Source of the DNA: an uncultured Monoglobus sp.
GTDB taxonomy: Bacteria > Bacillota > Clostridia > Monoglobales > Monoglobaceae
Assembly: GCA_947624305.1 (NCBI GenBank)
Contig: CANQKC010000007.1
Span: 1-64,000, forward strand
DNA length: 64,000 nt
Direction: 5' to 3'
In this document: piece by piece, positions 40,070 to 48,422 of the stretch
How positions within the stretch are numbered: position 1 is the first letter of the stretch
How the letters are laid out: every line of letters begins with the position of its first letter
Translations under genes and position numbers: made by a program
Notes under the pieces: generated by a model
The model's database searches: none
What the model saw: only the letters and a program-made list of their open reading frames with translations
What the model was told of the DNA's origin: nothing

Positions 40070-40558
40070 TTAGCCCGCGTTTATCCTGCGCCTCTCGTTT
40101 CGGAGCTGCTGGCGCCGCTCGCCGAGCTCCCACTCCATGCGCTGCTCCTCGTTTTCAAGGATAAGCCTCGGAACTCTCGCGGGCCTCTCGTTCCCGTCAA
40201 GCGCCACAAGCACCAGATACGCCTTGTTTATCGTGCGCTTTTCCCCGTCATAGTCCTCGACCATCGTGCGGACGCACACCTCCATCGAGGTGTTGCCGAC
40301 CCATGTGACCTGCCCCGCGAGAACGAGCGTGTCGTTCGGATAAGCCGGGGCGCGGAAGCAAAGAGTGTCAACCATGGCAGTGGTCACGTTGTGCCCGCTG
40401 TGGCGGCGCGCCACGATGCCCGCGACGACGTCGATCCACTCCATAAGCCGTCCGCCGAACAGTCTGCCGTAGCCGTTCAGGTCCTGAGAAGTTATCATCT
40501 GGACCTGCTCGGTGTACGAGTCCGAAACCTTCCGGGCCTTTTCGGTTGTGTTTTCCAA
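40070..40558 (-). CDS. Acyl-CoA thioesterase (hotdog fold, YciA/YkhA type)
   Basis: A 162-residue single hotdog domain with the family signature NGYGRLFGGRLMEWIDVVAG (about 28-47) containing the acidic catalytic residue. It is followed by the TLCFRAPAYPNDTL and MEVCVRTMVED strands. It would hydrolyse acyl-CoA to free acid and CoA in the cytosol. The start is a TTG at 40558, supported by AGGAGG exactly eight bases upstream. The nearest ATG (40575) lies upstream of this ribosome binding site. First gene of the three-gene operon. Confidence 0.9.
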   Translation of the reverse strand: MENTTEKARKVSDSYTEQVQMITSQDLNGYGRLFGGRLMEWIDVVAGIVARRHSGHNVTTAMVDTLCFRAPAYPNDTLVLAGQVTWVGNTSMEVCVRTMVEDYDGEKRTINKAYLVLVALDGNERPARVPRLILENEEQRMEWELGERRQQLRNERRRINAG

Positions 40559-40600
40559 AACAGCCGCCTCCTCCCATGTTTATCGTTTGTCTATCGAAAT

Positions 40601-40629
40601 ATTATAACACGCCCGACGGGATTTATCAA
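40601..40629 (-). promoter_or_regulatory. Promoter of the thioesterase operon
   Basis: On the minus strand: TTGATA (40629-40624), 17 bases, TATAAT (40606-40601). It is about 42 bases upstream of the TTG start. Confidence 0.8.
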
Positions 40630-40669
40630 TCCCTGTAATCCTTTTGTAAAAAACTTTTGAGCGTTTTAA

Positions 40670-40694
40670 AACCGCGGAAAACCGTTCCGCGGTT
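40670..40694 (-). terminator. Terminator after the HAD phosphatase gene
   Basis: A perfect 10-bp stem AACCGCGGAA/TTCCGCGGTT with a 5-base loop, followed on minus by TTTTAAAACG. It begins 9 bases past the stop. Confidence 0.75.
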
Positions 40695-40702
40695 CTGTGG
40701 CG

Positions 40703-41491
40703 CTATAAATCAAACCATTCGGATATTACCTTTATCACTCCGTTTTCGTCGTTTGACGGCGCGATATGCTTGGCGGCGCGCCTGAGCTGCTCGTGCGCGT
40801 TCGCCATGGCGAAGCTCTCCCCGCACTCGTGCAGCATCTCAAAGTCGTTCAAATAGTCCCCAAAGCACATGCACTCATCCTTGGCGTATCCGCAAATCTG
40901 CTGTATCTTCCTGACCGCGGAGCCCTTTGAAACGCCGTTTTTCATCACGTCGACCCAGTTAGCCCCCGAGACGATCACCTGCGCCTTTCCGGTGTATTCG
41001 GGGAGCTTTTTGAATATCTCTTCATAGGCGTCGCCGTAGGTGAATATGGCGATTTTAAGGATATTCTTGGTTTCGCAGTAGTCGATCAGATCGGAAACGG
41101 TGTCAAGCCTTTTATAATATTTTTTGACCTCGCTTATGCCCTGGCCGCCCCGCTCCACATACGCGCTGTCCTCGCAGCAAAGCACGGGATAGACGCCCGG
41201 CATCCGCCTCGCGCGTTTTATAACATCCCTCGCTGTTCCGCTGTCAAGGCAGTCGCGCACAATGACCCTGCCGTCCATCACGACGTAGGCCCCGTTTTCC
41301 GCTATGTACATAAAATTCATGCTTATCGGCTCAAACTGTTCCCTGACCTTAAAATACTGTCTGCCGCTCGCGGGCGCGAACACCACGCCCCTGCGATTAA
41401 GCCGGTCCACTGTCGTTTTCAGTCCGTCCGGCAGCTCTTTCCGCGAATTAAGCAGCGTACCGTCCAGATCGCAGGCAATAAACCTTATCAC
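40703..41491 (-). CDS. Cof-type HAD-superfamily phosphatase
   Basis: This is a protein of 262 residues with HAD motif I ACDLDGTLLNSRKE (nucleophile Asp about residue 7), a C2B-type cap domain and the acidic motif IV GDYLNDFEML near residue 214. That is the pattern of Cof/YidA sugar- or cofactor-phosphate phosphatases. The substrate is not predictable. GTG 41491 is chosen because GGAGTG lies ten bases upstream and because it places motif I where the family has it. Upstream ATG 41512 would precede the ribosome binding site. Single-gene unit with promoter and terminator. Confidence 0.9.
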   Translation of the reverse strand: MIRFIACDLDGTLLNSRKELPDGLKTTVDRLNRRGVVFAPASGRQYFKVREQFEPISMNFMYIAENGAYVVMDGRVIVRDCLDSGTARDVIKRARRMPGVYPVLCCEDSAYVERGGQGISEVKKYYKRLDTVSDLIDYCETKNILKIAIFTYGDAYEEIFKKLPEYTGKAQVIVSGANWVDVMKNGVSKGSAVRKIQQICGYAKDECMCFGDYLNDFEMLHECGESFAMANAHEQLRRAAKHIAPSNDENGVIKVISEWFDL

Positions 41492-41523
41492 AATAAAATC
41501 ACTCCAAAACAAATACTGCTTAA

Positions 41524-41553
41524 TTTATAACATACATTACCTATCAAAGTCAA
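41524..41553 (-). promoter_or_regulatory. Promoter of the HAD phosphatase gene
   Basis: On the minus strand: TTGACT (41553-41548), an 18-base spacer, TATAAA (41529-41524). It lies about 33 bases upstream of the GTG start. Confidence 0.7.
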
Positions 41554-41594
41554 GGTAATAACTGCTCAAAAAAACAGAAGAAAAAGCCTCGGTT

Positions 41595-42290
41595 TTAGTC
41601 TTTAATGCCCTCCCCGAGCTTTGAAACAGCTTTTTTTTCGATACGGGATATATATGACCGCGATATACCGAGCATAGCCGCGATCTCGCGCTGGGTGCGG
41701 CATTTTCCGTCGATCAGGCCGTAGCGCAGCACGATTATCTTCCGCTCCCTCGGCGTGAGCTTGGAGCTCAGGTTGGAATACAAGGTCCTGACGCTGCCCT
41801 TCATCTCTATTTTATCAAAAATGTCGCTGTCGTCGTTCTCGATAACGTCCATCAGCATTATCGCGTTGCCCTCCTTGTCGGTGCCTATCGGGTCGCTCAG
41901 AGACACGTCGTTGCGGCTCTTTTTTCGGCTGCGGAACATCATCAGTATCTCGTTCTCAACGCAGCGGGCGGCGTAAGTCGCGAGGCGGGTGCCCTTTGAC
42001 GGGTCAAAGCTCGATATGCCCTTGATAAGCCCGATCGTGCCTATCGACAGCAGGTCCTCGCTGTCGCTGCCGCAGTGGACGGCGGCGGAATATTTTTTCG
42101 CCACATGCGCCACGAGCCGCAGGTTGTGCTCTATCAGCTTGTTTTTCGCGTCCTCGTCGCCCTCCGCCATGCGGCGCAGATACTCCTCTTCCTCCGTGCG
42201 GCTCAGAGGCTTCGGGAACGACGCCTGATTTGAGATGTACGACACAAGCAAAATAAGCGAATGAATTAGCGAATTTAAAAACGCGAGCAT
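41595..42290 (-). CDS. sigK: RNA polymerase sporulation sigma factor SigK
   Basis: A 231-residue sigma-70 family factor for late mother-cell gene expression. The first 20 or so residues (MLAFLNSLIHSLILLVSYIS) form the hydrophobic pro-sequence removed by SpoIVFB in Bacillus. Region 2 is GSDSEDLLSIGTIGLIKGI then FDPSKGTRLATYAARCVENE, and region 4 has TQREIAAMLGISRSYISRIE. ATG 42290 with GGAGTGG upstream is chosen. The gene is continuous, with no skin-type prophage interruption. An AT-rich inverted repeat (GAATATA/TATATTC, about 42312-42333) lies just upstream. Its presence implies a spore-forming ancestry. Confidence 0.96.
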   Translation of the reverse strand: MLAFLNSLIHSLILLVSYISNQASFPKPLSRTEEEEYLRRMAEGDEDAKNKLIEHNLRLVAHVAKKYSAAVHCGSDSEDLLSIGTIGLIKGISSFDPSKGTRLATYAARCVENEILMMFRSRKKSRNDVSLSDPIGTDKEGNAIMLMDVIENDDSDIFDKIEMKGSVRTLYSNLSSKLTPRERKIIVLRYGLIDGKCRTQREIAAMLGISRSYISRIEKKAVSKLGEGIKD

Positions 42291-42491
42291 AAAACCACTC
42301 CAATACAAATTTGAATATACATATAAATATATTCAGCCGCGCCGCCAAACTTGCAATATTTAAAACATCCGCGCCGGGCGCGATAAAATATTAACAGTTT
42401 GTAAATTCCGAAAGCGGCCTTCCATTTCTTATTCAGTATGCGGATATAAAGTCTGTTCACGTCAAAAAAGGCATGTTTTATGCCAACTATA

Positions 42492-42520
42492 TTGACTGTA
42501 AATTTAAATTACAGTATAGT
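42492..42520 (+). promoter_or_regulatory. Promoter of the ABC transporter/ATP-grasp/GH3 operon
   Basis: TTGACT (42492-42497), a 17-base spacer, TATAGT (42515-42520). Transcription would start near 42527, about 40 bases before the ATG at 42568, which has GGAGGGG. No second clear promoter was seen before 51891, so the six genes may be one transcript. Confidence 0.8.
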
Positions 42521-42567
42521 ATTAAGGAAAATTTATTCTGCTGCTTCAAATATTCGGAGGGGATAAA

Positions 42568-44313
42568 ATGCTCAATTTTCTGAGAAAGTGTATGAGGCCT
42601 TATGCCTGGCTTATTTTATGCGTTCTTGTTTTTCAGATAGGTCAAACGCTGCTTTCTCTTTATCTGCCCAGGATCAACGCGGGAATTATCGACTACGGAG
42701 TCGCAAGCGGCGACATCGGATACATAATAAATAAAGGTGTAATTATGCTCGTTCTGTCGGTCATTCAATTAGCGTGCGCTGTCGGTGCGGGTATTCTGGG
42801 GGCGAAGGCGGCTTTGTCGGTAGGGCGCGATCTGCGCAAAAAAATATATACAAATATATTGTCCTACTCGCAAAAGGAGATCGCCGTTTTCGGCACGCCG
42901 ACACTTATCACGCGCGCGACCAACGACGTGGAGCAGGTCGTTCAGTTTCTCACGGTTATGCTGACCGTAATAGTCAGTGCCCCGGTAATGTTTATTATCG
43001 GAATTGTTATGGCGCTGGCACAAAGCGTTTCTCTTTCCGTTGTGGTACTTATAACCGTGCCTGCTCTTGTTGTTATCGCAGTTATATTATTGTTATATAT
43101 TATACCGTATTATACCAGACAGCAGGCGCGTATCGACGATACGAACGGAATTTTGAGAGATCAGATCACAGGCGTGCGTGTGGTGCGGGCTTTTGTTCAG
43201 GAAAATTTCGAGAAAAAGAGATTTGGCGAGGTCAATAATGACCTGTATAAAATCGGTCTGGTAACGGCTAAATTACACACGCTGATGGTTCCGCTGTTTA
43301 TGTTTGTCGTAAATGCTGCGACTGTCGCGGTTTTGTGGCACGGCGGTCATCTCGCGCAAAGCGGCAGCGTTCAGGTCGGCGAGATCATAGCCTTTATCAC
43401 ATATTTATCGTTTATATTAACAGCCACGCTCTCGGCGTCGATATTGTTTGTCATGCTGCCCAGAGCGAAGGTCTCCTCAAAACGCATCATCGAGCTGCTG
43501 GACGCCGAAAGTTCGGTCAGAGAATCCGAAAATCCCGTTTCGCTTGACAGTCCGCGGGGAGAGATAAAATTTGAAAACGTCAGTTATTCTTACGCGCCCG
43601 ATGATCCGGACGTCGAGCCCGTGCTAAAAAATATTTCGTTTACGGCGAAGCCCGGAACCAAAACCGCCATTATCGGCTCGACGGGCAGCGGCAAAACCAC
43701 CTTGCTCAATATTATCCCTCGTTTGACCGATGCCACGAGCGGCAGAATTTTGTTTGACGGCGTTGATATTAAAGATTTGAAAAAAGCCGAGCTTGACGCG
43801 GCTGTCGGCATGGTTCCCCAGAAGGCGTTTCTTTTCGCGGGCAGTCTTAAACAGAACATGCTTTATTCCAAAAGCGACGCCTCCGACGACGAGATATGGA
43901 ACGCGCTCCGCATTGCTCAAGCCGAAGAATTTATACGCGAAAAAGAGGACGGAATAAATATGCACGTGTCGGAGGGCGGCGCAAATTATTCGGGCGGTCA
44001 GCGCCAGAGACTGGCGATTGCAAGAGCGATCGTCCGCAGACCGAAGGTCTATCTTTTTGACGACTCGTTTTCGGCTCTGGATTACGCGACGGACAAAAAG
44101 CTGCGCGCCGCGCTTGATGAGATCAGCTCAGACGCGACCGTTATCGTTGTGGCCCAGCGCGTCGCCTCAATCAAGGATGCGGACAATATCATTGTCCTAA
44201 ACAACGGCGAAATTGAGGATATGGGAACGCACGACGAGCTTATTGGGCGCTGCGCCACTTATATCGAGATCGCCTCGACCCAGCCTGACAGCGAAACGGA
44301 GGCGAGCGCATGA
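42568..44313 (+). CDS. ABC exporter subunit 1 (TMD-NBD), degenerate ATP site
   Basis: A 581-residue half-transporter with six membrane helices (about 1-310) fused to an ATPase domain. The NBD has Walker A GSTGSGKTT (about residue 371), signature YSGGQRQRL (about 475) and Walker B YLFDDSFSALD. The usual catalytic Glu after Walker B is Asp, and the switch His is Gln (VVAQRVAS). This is the pattern of the degenerate-site subunit in heterodimeric exporters such as TM287/288 and LmrCD. It overlaps the next gene by four bases (ATGA), as expected for a heterodimer partner. Adjacent biosynthetic-type genes suggest it exports their product, but multidrug export is also possible. Confidence 0.92.
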   Translation: MLNFLRKCMRPYAWLILCVLVFQIGQTLLSLYLPRINAGIIDYGVASGDIGYIINKGVIMLVLSVIQLACAVGAGILGAKAALSVGRDLRKKIYTNILSYSQKEIAVFGTPTLITRATNDVEQVVQFLTVMLTVIVSAPVMFIIGIVMALAQSVSLSVVVLITVPALVVIAVILLLYIIPYYTRQQARIDDTNGILRDQITGVRVVRAFVQENFEKKRFGEVNNDLYKIGLVTAKLHTLMVPLFMFVVNAATVAVLWHGGHLAQSGSVQVGEIIAFITYLSFILTATLSASILFVMLPRAKVSSKRIIELLDAESSVRESENPVSLDSPRGEIKFENVSYSYAPDDPDVEPVLKNISFTAKPGTKTAIIGSTGSGKTTLLNIIPRLTDATSGRILFDGVDIKDLKKAELDAAVGMVPQKAFLFAGSLKQNMLYSKSDASDDEIWNALRIAQAEEFIREKEDGINMHVSEGGANYSGGQRQRLAIARAIVRRPKVYLFDDSFSALDYATDKKLRAALDEISSDATVIVVAQRVASIKDADNIIVLNNGEIEDMGTHDELIGRCATYIEIASTQPDSETEASA

Positions 44314-46121
44314 GCAGATCAAAAACACAGAAAAAATCAAAAAGCATGAGAAATCAGAAAAATCAGATAAACAAAGGCTCCGCGAAAAGGCTTATCGGTC
44401 TTTTTGCCGCCTATAGATCACGGTGCTCGCTGATGATCGCCGCGCTCATAGCTTCGAGCGTGTTCACCGCGATAGGGCCGCGCGTGCTGGGAGGCGCGAC
44501 CGACTCGATCGTGATAGGACTCGGCACAGGCGGCATAGAATGGAGAACATTCTTTTTCCAGGCGGGTCTTGCTATGCTCATATATTTCATGCAGTTTATC
44601 ACCAAATGGGCTGCCGGCCGCGCGTTGGCGTTTATAACGGCGCATATAGCGGCGGATCTGCGTGAAAAGGTCGAAAACAAGCTGTGGACCCTGCCGCTTA
44701 ACTCCTATGACAAAAGACAGCGCGGAGATATAATGAGCCGCGCGTCTAATGACGTTGACAATGTTGTCATGACGCTTAATCAAACCGGCGGAGACCTTAT
44801 ATATTGGCTGCTTATGCTTGTCGGCATGGTCGCCATGATGCTTACGCTTTCATGGCACCTGGCTCTTGTGACGATAGTTTTAATCCCTCTTACGGGCTTC
44901 GGCGTAAAGAAGCTGACCGCCCTTTCCGCTCCGGGCTTTAAGAAACAGTGGCAGTATATGGGAAAAATAAACTCAAACGTTGAGGAAAGCGTCGGGGGTC
45001 ACAATATAATAAAGGCGTATAACCGCGAAAATGAATTTGTCGAAGCCTTTGACGCTCAAAACGCGGAGCTGTACAAAGCGTCAATGCGCGCGTCCGTTGT
45101 CACTAATCTTATCCAGCCACTGTCGCGCTTTGTTACCAACATCAATTATATTGTTGTCGCGCTTGTCGGGGCGTTCAACATAATAAACGGAAGCATGAGC
45201 GTCGGAGAGGTGCAGGCGTTTATTCAGTACTCCAGACAGTTCCAGCAGCCATTCACATTGCTGTCGCAGATGATCAGTACCCTGCAGTCGGGGCTTGTAT
45301 CGCTGGACAGAATTTACGAGCTGCTTGAAAGTCCCGACGAGCCGGCGGACGCTGACGGTGCCTATGACGAATATGAGCTTAAGGGTCAAATAGAATTCAA
45401 GGATGTGTCGTTCAGCTACACGCCCGATAAAAAGCTTATCGAGCATATGAACCTCAAGGTTATGCCCGGTCAGACCGTTGCTATAGTGGGTACGACGGGC
45501 GCGGGAAAAACGACGCTGGTAAACCTGATCGAGCGGTTTTACGAGATCGACAGCGGCGAGATCATTCTTGACGGAAATATCAATATCCGCAAACTGAGCC
45601 GCGCGGCCCTCAGGCGCAATATCGGCATGGTGCTCCAGGACACGTGGCTGTATGACGCAACTATCGCCGAGAATATCATATACGGAGTTCCGAAGGATAG
45701 GAAAATATCCCGCGAGGAATTTCTTGACGCATGTAAAGCGACCTTTGTTGACCAATTTATAAAATCCCTGCCCCACGGCTACGCAACGATTGTAAATAAT
45801 GAGGAAACAGCGGTTTCCGCCGGTGAAAAGCAACTTATAACAATAGCCAGAGCGTTCTTGACAAAGCCGAATATTCTGATCCTCGACGAAGCCACAAGCT
45901 CTGTTGACACCAAAACCGAGGCTCAGATCCAGGAGGCTGTCAACAGGCTGCGCGAAGGCAGAACAAGCTTTATCATCGCCCACCGCCTGTCCACGATACG
46001 CGGTGCGGACATTATTTTGGTTATGAAAAACGGACATATTGTGGAGCAGGGTAATCACGAGGAGCTTATGAAGCTCGGCGGGGAGTACGCTGATCTTTAC
46101 AGGGCGCAGTTCGCGGGTTAA
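44310..46121 (+). CDS. ABC exporter subunit 2 (TMD-NBD), catalytic Glu present
   Basis: This is a 603-residue partner of the preceding subunit. A lysine/serine-rich cytosolic N-terminus of about 30 residues leads to six membrane helices and an NBD. The NBD has Walker A GTTGAGKTT (about residue 397), Walker B ILDEATSSVD with the catalytic Glu, and switch His in IIAHRLSTI. Its signature is the deviant VSAGEKQL. In the heterodimer, this Walker A/B would pair with subunit 1's canonical YSGGQ to make the active site, and its SAGEK would face subunit 1's degenerate Walker site. The arrangement is internally consistent with an asymmetric exporter. Confidence 0.92.
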   Translation: MSRSKTQKKSKSMRNQKNQINKGSAKRLIGLFAAYRSRCSLMIAALIASSVFTAIGPRVLGGATDSIVIGLGTGGIEWRTFFFQAGLAMLIYFMQFITKWAAGRALAFITAHIAADLREKVENKLWTLPLNSYDKRQRGDIMSRASNDVDNVVMTLNQTGGDLIYWLLMLVGMVAMMLTLSWHLALVTIVLIPLTGFGVKKLTALSAPGFKKQWQYMGKINSNVEESVGGHNIIKAYNRENEFVEAFDAQNAELYKASMRASVVTNLIQPLSRFVTNINYIVVALVGAFNIINGSMSVGEVQAFIQYSRQFQQPFTLLSQMISTLQSGLVSLDRIYELLESPDEPADADGAYDEYELKGQIEFKDVSFSYTPDKKLIEHMNLKVMPGQTVAIVGTTGAGKTTLVNLIERFYEIDSGEIILDGNINIRKLSRAALRRNIGMVLQDTWLYDATIAENIIYGVPKDRKISREEFLDACKATFVDQFIKSLPHGYATIVNNEETAVSAGEKQLITIARAFLTKPNILILDEATSSVDTKTEAQIQEAVNRLREGRTSFIIAHRLSTIRGADIILVMKNGHIVEQGNHEELMKLGGEYADLYRAQFAG

Positions 46122-46159
46122 AAAGTCAAACATTAAATAAAAAACAGGAGGTAAAAAAT

Positions 46160-47500
46160 ATGAAAATAGTATTTTACAACACATCTTCAAAGGACGTTAC
46201 GTCGCGTTCATCCGCGATGTTTTATCCCAAAAGAGCCGACTTATGGGACGATCTCGCGGAGCACTATCCGGAGCACGAGTTTTATTTTGTGACGTCAAAC
46301 GGCGGCGGTATTCTCGTGGATATTACAAACGGAGAAATTGCGGTTTATCCGAAAAAGGTTAAGTACGTCATTACCAACACGCGGGACAGTGCGGACACGA
46401 TTGCCGATATTATTATCAGTCTAGACCCAGACGCGGCGATAGAAATTTCGACGGCAACCACGCCTATTGACTGGAACTTTATCAAGGATTCCCTTGTAGC
46501 CGAAAAGCTCCGCGCGAAGGGTATACGCACCATATCGCAAACGCTGTTTTCGTCGCTGGCGTTTTATGACAAGTGGCGTTCGTCCATGGCGCTGCGCAAT
46601 TACGGATTTAACGTCGCCGAAAGCGTTTTCGTCCACAACGACCAGTATTGGGCGGAAAGAGAAATCAAAAACATGACGAACAACGTATATAAGGAGTATA
46701 TTTTATACAAAATCAGCCGTCTTAATTATCCCGTTATCATAAAGGGAACCATCGGCGCAGGCTCCACGGGAATCGAAATCGCCCAAAGTTTCGAGGAGGC
46801 GAAGGCGGTTCTTAATTCCGAAAACAACAATGCCGACCTCATAGTCGAGGAAATGATACAGGGCGAGAATATCGGCACCGATATTTTCGGAGCGGACGGA
46901 CAATACCACGTTCCCTCGGCGTACTTCAACTCCACTACAGACAAAAATATCTCCGATCCGTACCATCAGATCAAATTCGGTCCGGTAACGGCGGAAAGAT
47001 ATAATCTTAAGGAACTGCAGGAGTCGCTTATTAAGCTTGCAAACGATTTCAAGTTCGGCGCCGGAGCTAATGTCGATTTGATTTTTAAGGACGGTAAGTG
47101 GTACATAATCGAGGTCAACCCCAGATGGTCGGGAATGACTACTACGGCTGCAGCGGCGGAGGGCAGGAACCCGCTTGTCATATACGCGGAGTCGGTATTT
47201 GGCAGCTCTTCTAAGTATTCGGATGTTGAAAACCTCAAATATACGCTCAACTTCAAAATACCCGAAATTGATGAGGAAACCTTCAACAGGCTCAGCGAGT
47301 GCGACTGCGTTAAATCGATGCTTCACAGCATGACGCGCCTGCCGGACAGGATCATTCAATACTGCGAAATTATTATCGGCGGATTTGAAACGCCGGATGA
47401 TCTGATTGCCGGACTCAAAAAAATCAATGACGATTTCCCCGGCGTCGTATCCGAGGACGTAATGAAAACCGCCGCATATATGACGGAAAACAATAAATAA
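46160..47500 (+). CDS. ATP-grasp ligase (446 aa), substrate unknown
   Basis: The protein has an ATP-grasp fold. A Rossmann-like N-terminal part (about 1-110) precedes the nucleotide-binding segment YPVIIKGTIGAGSTGIEIA (about 190-208). The hinge LIVEEMIQGENIG follows, and the Mg-binding strand is IIEVNPRWSGMT (about 315-326). Such enzymes join a carboxylate, activated as acyl phosphate, to an amine or thiol. Close class members include amino-acid ligases of non-ribosomal small peptides. The start is ATG 46160 with AGGAGG. It follows the exporter genes by 38 bases and precedes a second, different ATP-grasp gene, so a two-step amide-forming pathway is plausible. I do not recognise a named function. 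Confidence 0.85.
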   Translation: MKIVFYNTSSKDVTSRSSAMFYPKRADLWDDLAEHYPEHEFYFVTSNGGGILVDITNGEIAVYPKKVKYVITNTRDSADTIADIIISLDPDAAIEISTATTPIDWNFIKDSLVAEKLRAKGIRTISQTLFSSLAFYDKWRSSMALRNYGFNVAESVFVHNDQYWAEREIKNMTNNVYKEYILYKISRLNYPVIIKGTIGAGSTGIEIAQSFEEAKAVLNSENNNADLIVEEMIQGENIGTDIFGADGQYHVPSAYFNSTTDKNISDPYHQIKFGPVTAERYNLKELQESLIKLANDFKFGAGANVDLIFKDGKWYIIEVNPRWSGMTTTAAAAEGRNPLVIYAESVFGSSSKYSDVENLKYTLNFKIPEIDEETFNRLSECDCVKSMLHSMTRLPDRIIQYCEIIIGGFETPDDLIAGLKKINDDFPGVVSEDVMKTAAYMTENNK

Positions 47501-47520
47501 TTATTTTCGGAGGGAGAAAG

Positions 47521-48393
47521 ATGAATAAAAAACCTTATACGTTATTTTCAAACGTGGACGATTTGCTGGAAAAATACGGCGATCATATTTTCGACAACGG
47601 CGACAAATTGTTTGACCCAATGGTTATTGACTTTCTTCATATGTCGATCGAATCCGGACAAAAGCTCAAGCTGCGCTACAGAGGAAAAGAGATCGACATT
47701 CCCGAATCTTTCTGGCCATCGGTTTCAAACACGGACGGACTTATAGTAGAGAGACTTCTGATCGCGGCGGGTTCAAAATGCCTGATAGACATCGACGAGG
47801 TCGCGGCGACAAGAAGCAAGATTATAACTTACGGAAGACTGGCGGCGAAGGGCATAAGAATCCCTAAAACCCTGGTTTTCTTCCACCACACCGACAGGGA
47901 ATATATTTTGGAAAATCTGCAGCCTCCGTTTATCGTAAAGCCTGACAACGGCTTCGGCGGCACCGGTGTGGAGCTTATCCATGACGAGAAGGAATTTGAC
48001 GAATTTCTGTCAAACGTAAAGCCGGGCATTGCTTATATAGCGCAGGAATATATTTCCACCTCATTCGGCAGAGACGTCCGCGTTGTTATGCTGAACGGAA
48101 AATATTTCTATTCGGCAATGCGAAACTCAAATAATCCCGACGAGTTCCGCTCCAATGTTCATCAAGGCGGAGAAATGACGGATTATCCGATTGATAAAGA
48201 AACCGAAGCGTTATGCGAAAAGGTCGCATCGCTGTTCAATTTACCGATTTTGGGCATTGATTTGCTGATAGGCGACAACGAGTATGTGGTTGTCGAGGTT
48301 AACGCGACTCCCGGCGGCTTGCCCGATGACAAGAATAAAGAGGCGTATTATTCGATTATAAAGAGCAACGGCATAGACCTGGGACTGGATTAA
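47521..48393 (+). CDS. ATP-grasp (RimK-like) ligase (290 aa)
   Basis: A shorter ATP-grasp protein unlike its neighbour. The nucleotide-binding strand and loop are FIVKPDNGFGGTGVELI (about 137-153). IAQEYISTSFGRDVRVVML corresponds to the hinge and the RDxRV motif seen in RimK-type glutamate/peptide ligases. VVVEVNATPGGLP (about 256-268) supplies the Glu and Asn that bind magnesium. It probably ligates an amino acid or similar to a carboxylate. The start is ATG 47521 with GGAGGGAG, 20 bases after the preceding stop. The position between another ATP-grasp gene and two GH3 genes suggests a dedicated assembly pathway. The substrate is unknown. Confidence 0.85.
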   Translation: MNKKPYTLFSNVDDLLEKYGDHIFDNGDKLFDPMVIDFLHMSIESGQKLKLRYRGKEIDIPESFWPSVSNTDGLIVERLLIAAGSKCLIDIDEVAATRSKIITYGRLAAKGIRIPKTLVFFHHTDREYILENLQPPFIVKPDNGFGGTGVELIHDEKEFDEFLSNVKPGIAYIAQEYISTSFGRDVRVVMLNGKYFYSAMRNSNNPDEFRSNVHQGGEMTDYPIDKETEALCEKVASLFNLPILGIDLLIGDNEYVVVEVNATPGGLPDDKNKEAYYSIIKSNGIDLGLD

Positions 48394-48416
48394 TTTTTAA
48401 AGCCGAAAATCAGGAG
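48391..48416 (+). repeat. Duplicated leader before the first GH3 gene
   Basis: TAATTTTTAAAGCCGAAAAT with the ribosome binding site is repeated almost exactly at 50155-50180 before the second GH3 gene. The GH3 tandem duplication therefore includes the 5' leader (unit about 1,762 bases). Confidence 0.8.
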
Positions 48417-48422
48417 GAGAAA

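Noticed and set aside
41595-42290. Interrupted sigK with a skin element
   Set aside because: The gene is continuous from the pro-sequence to the region 4 helix-turn-helix.
42310-42335. AT-rich inverted repeat upstream of sigK as a SigE promoter
   Set aside because: I could not match both the -35 and -10 elements of SigE or SigK promoters at correct spacing, so it is only mentioned as a repeat.
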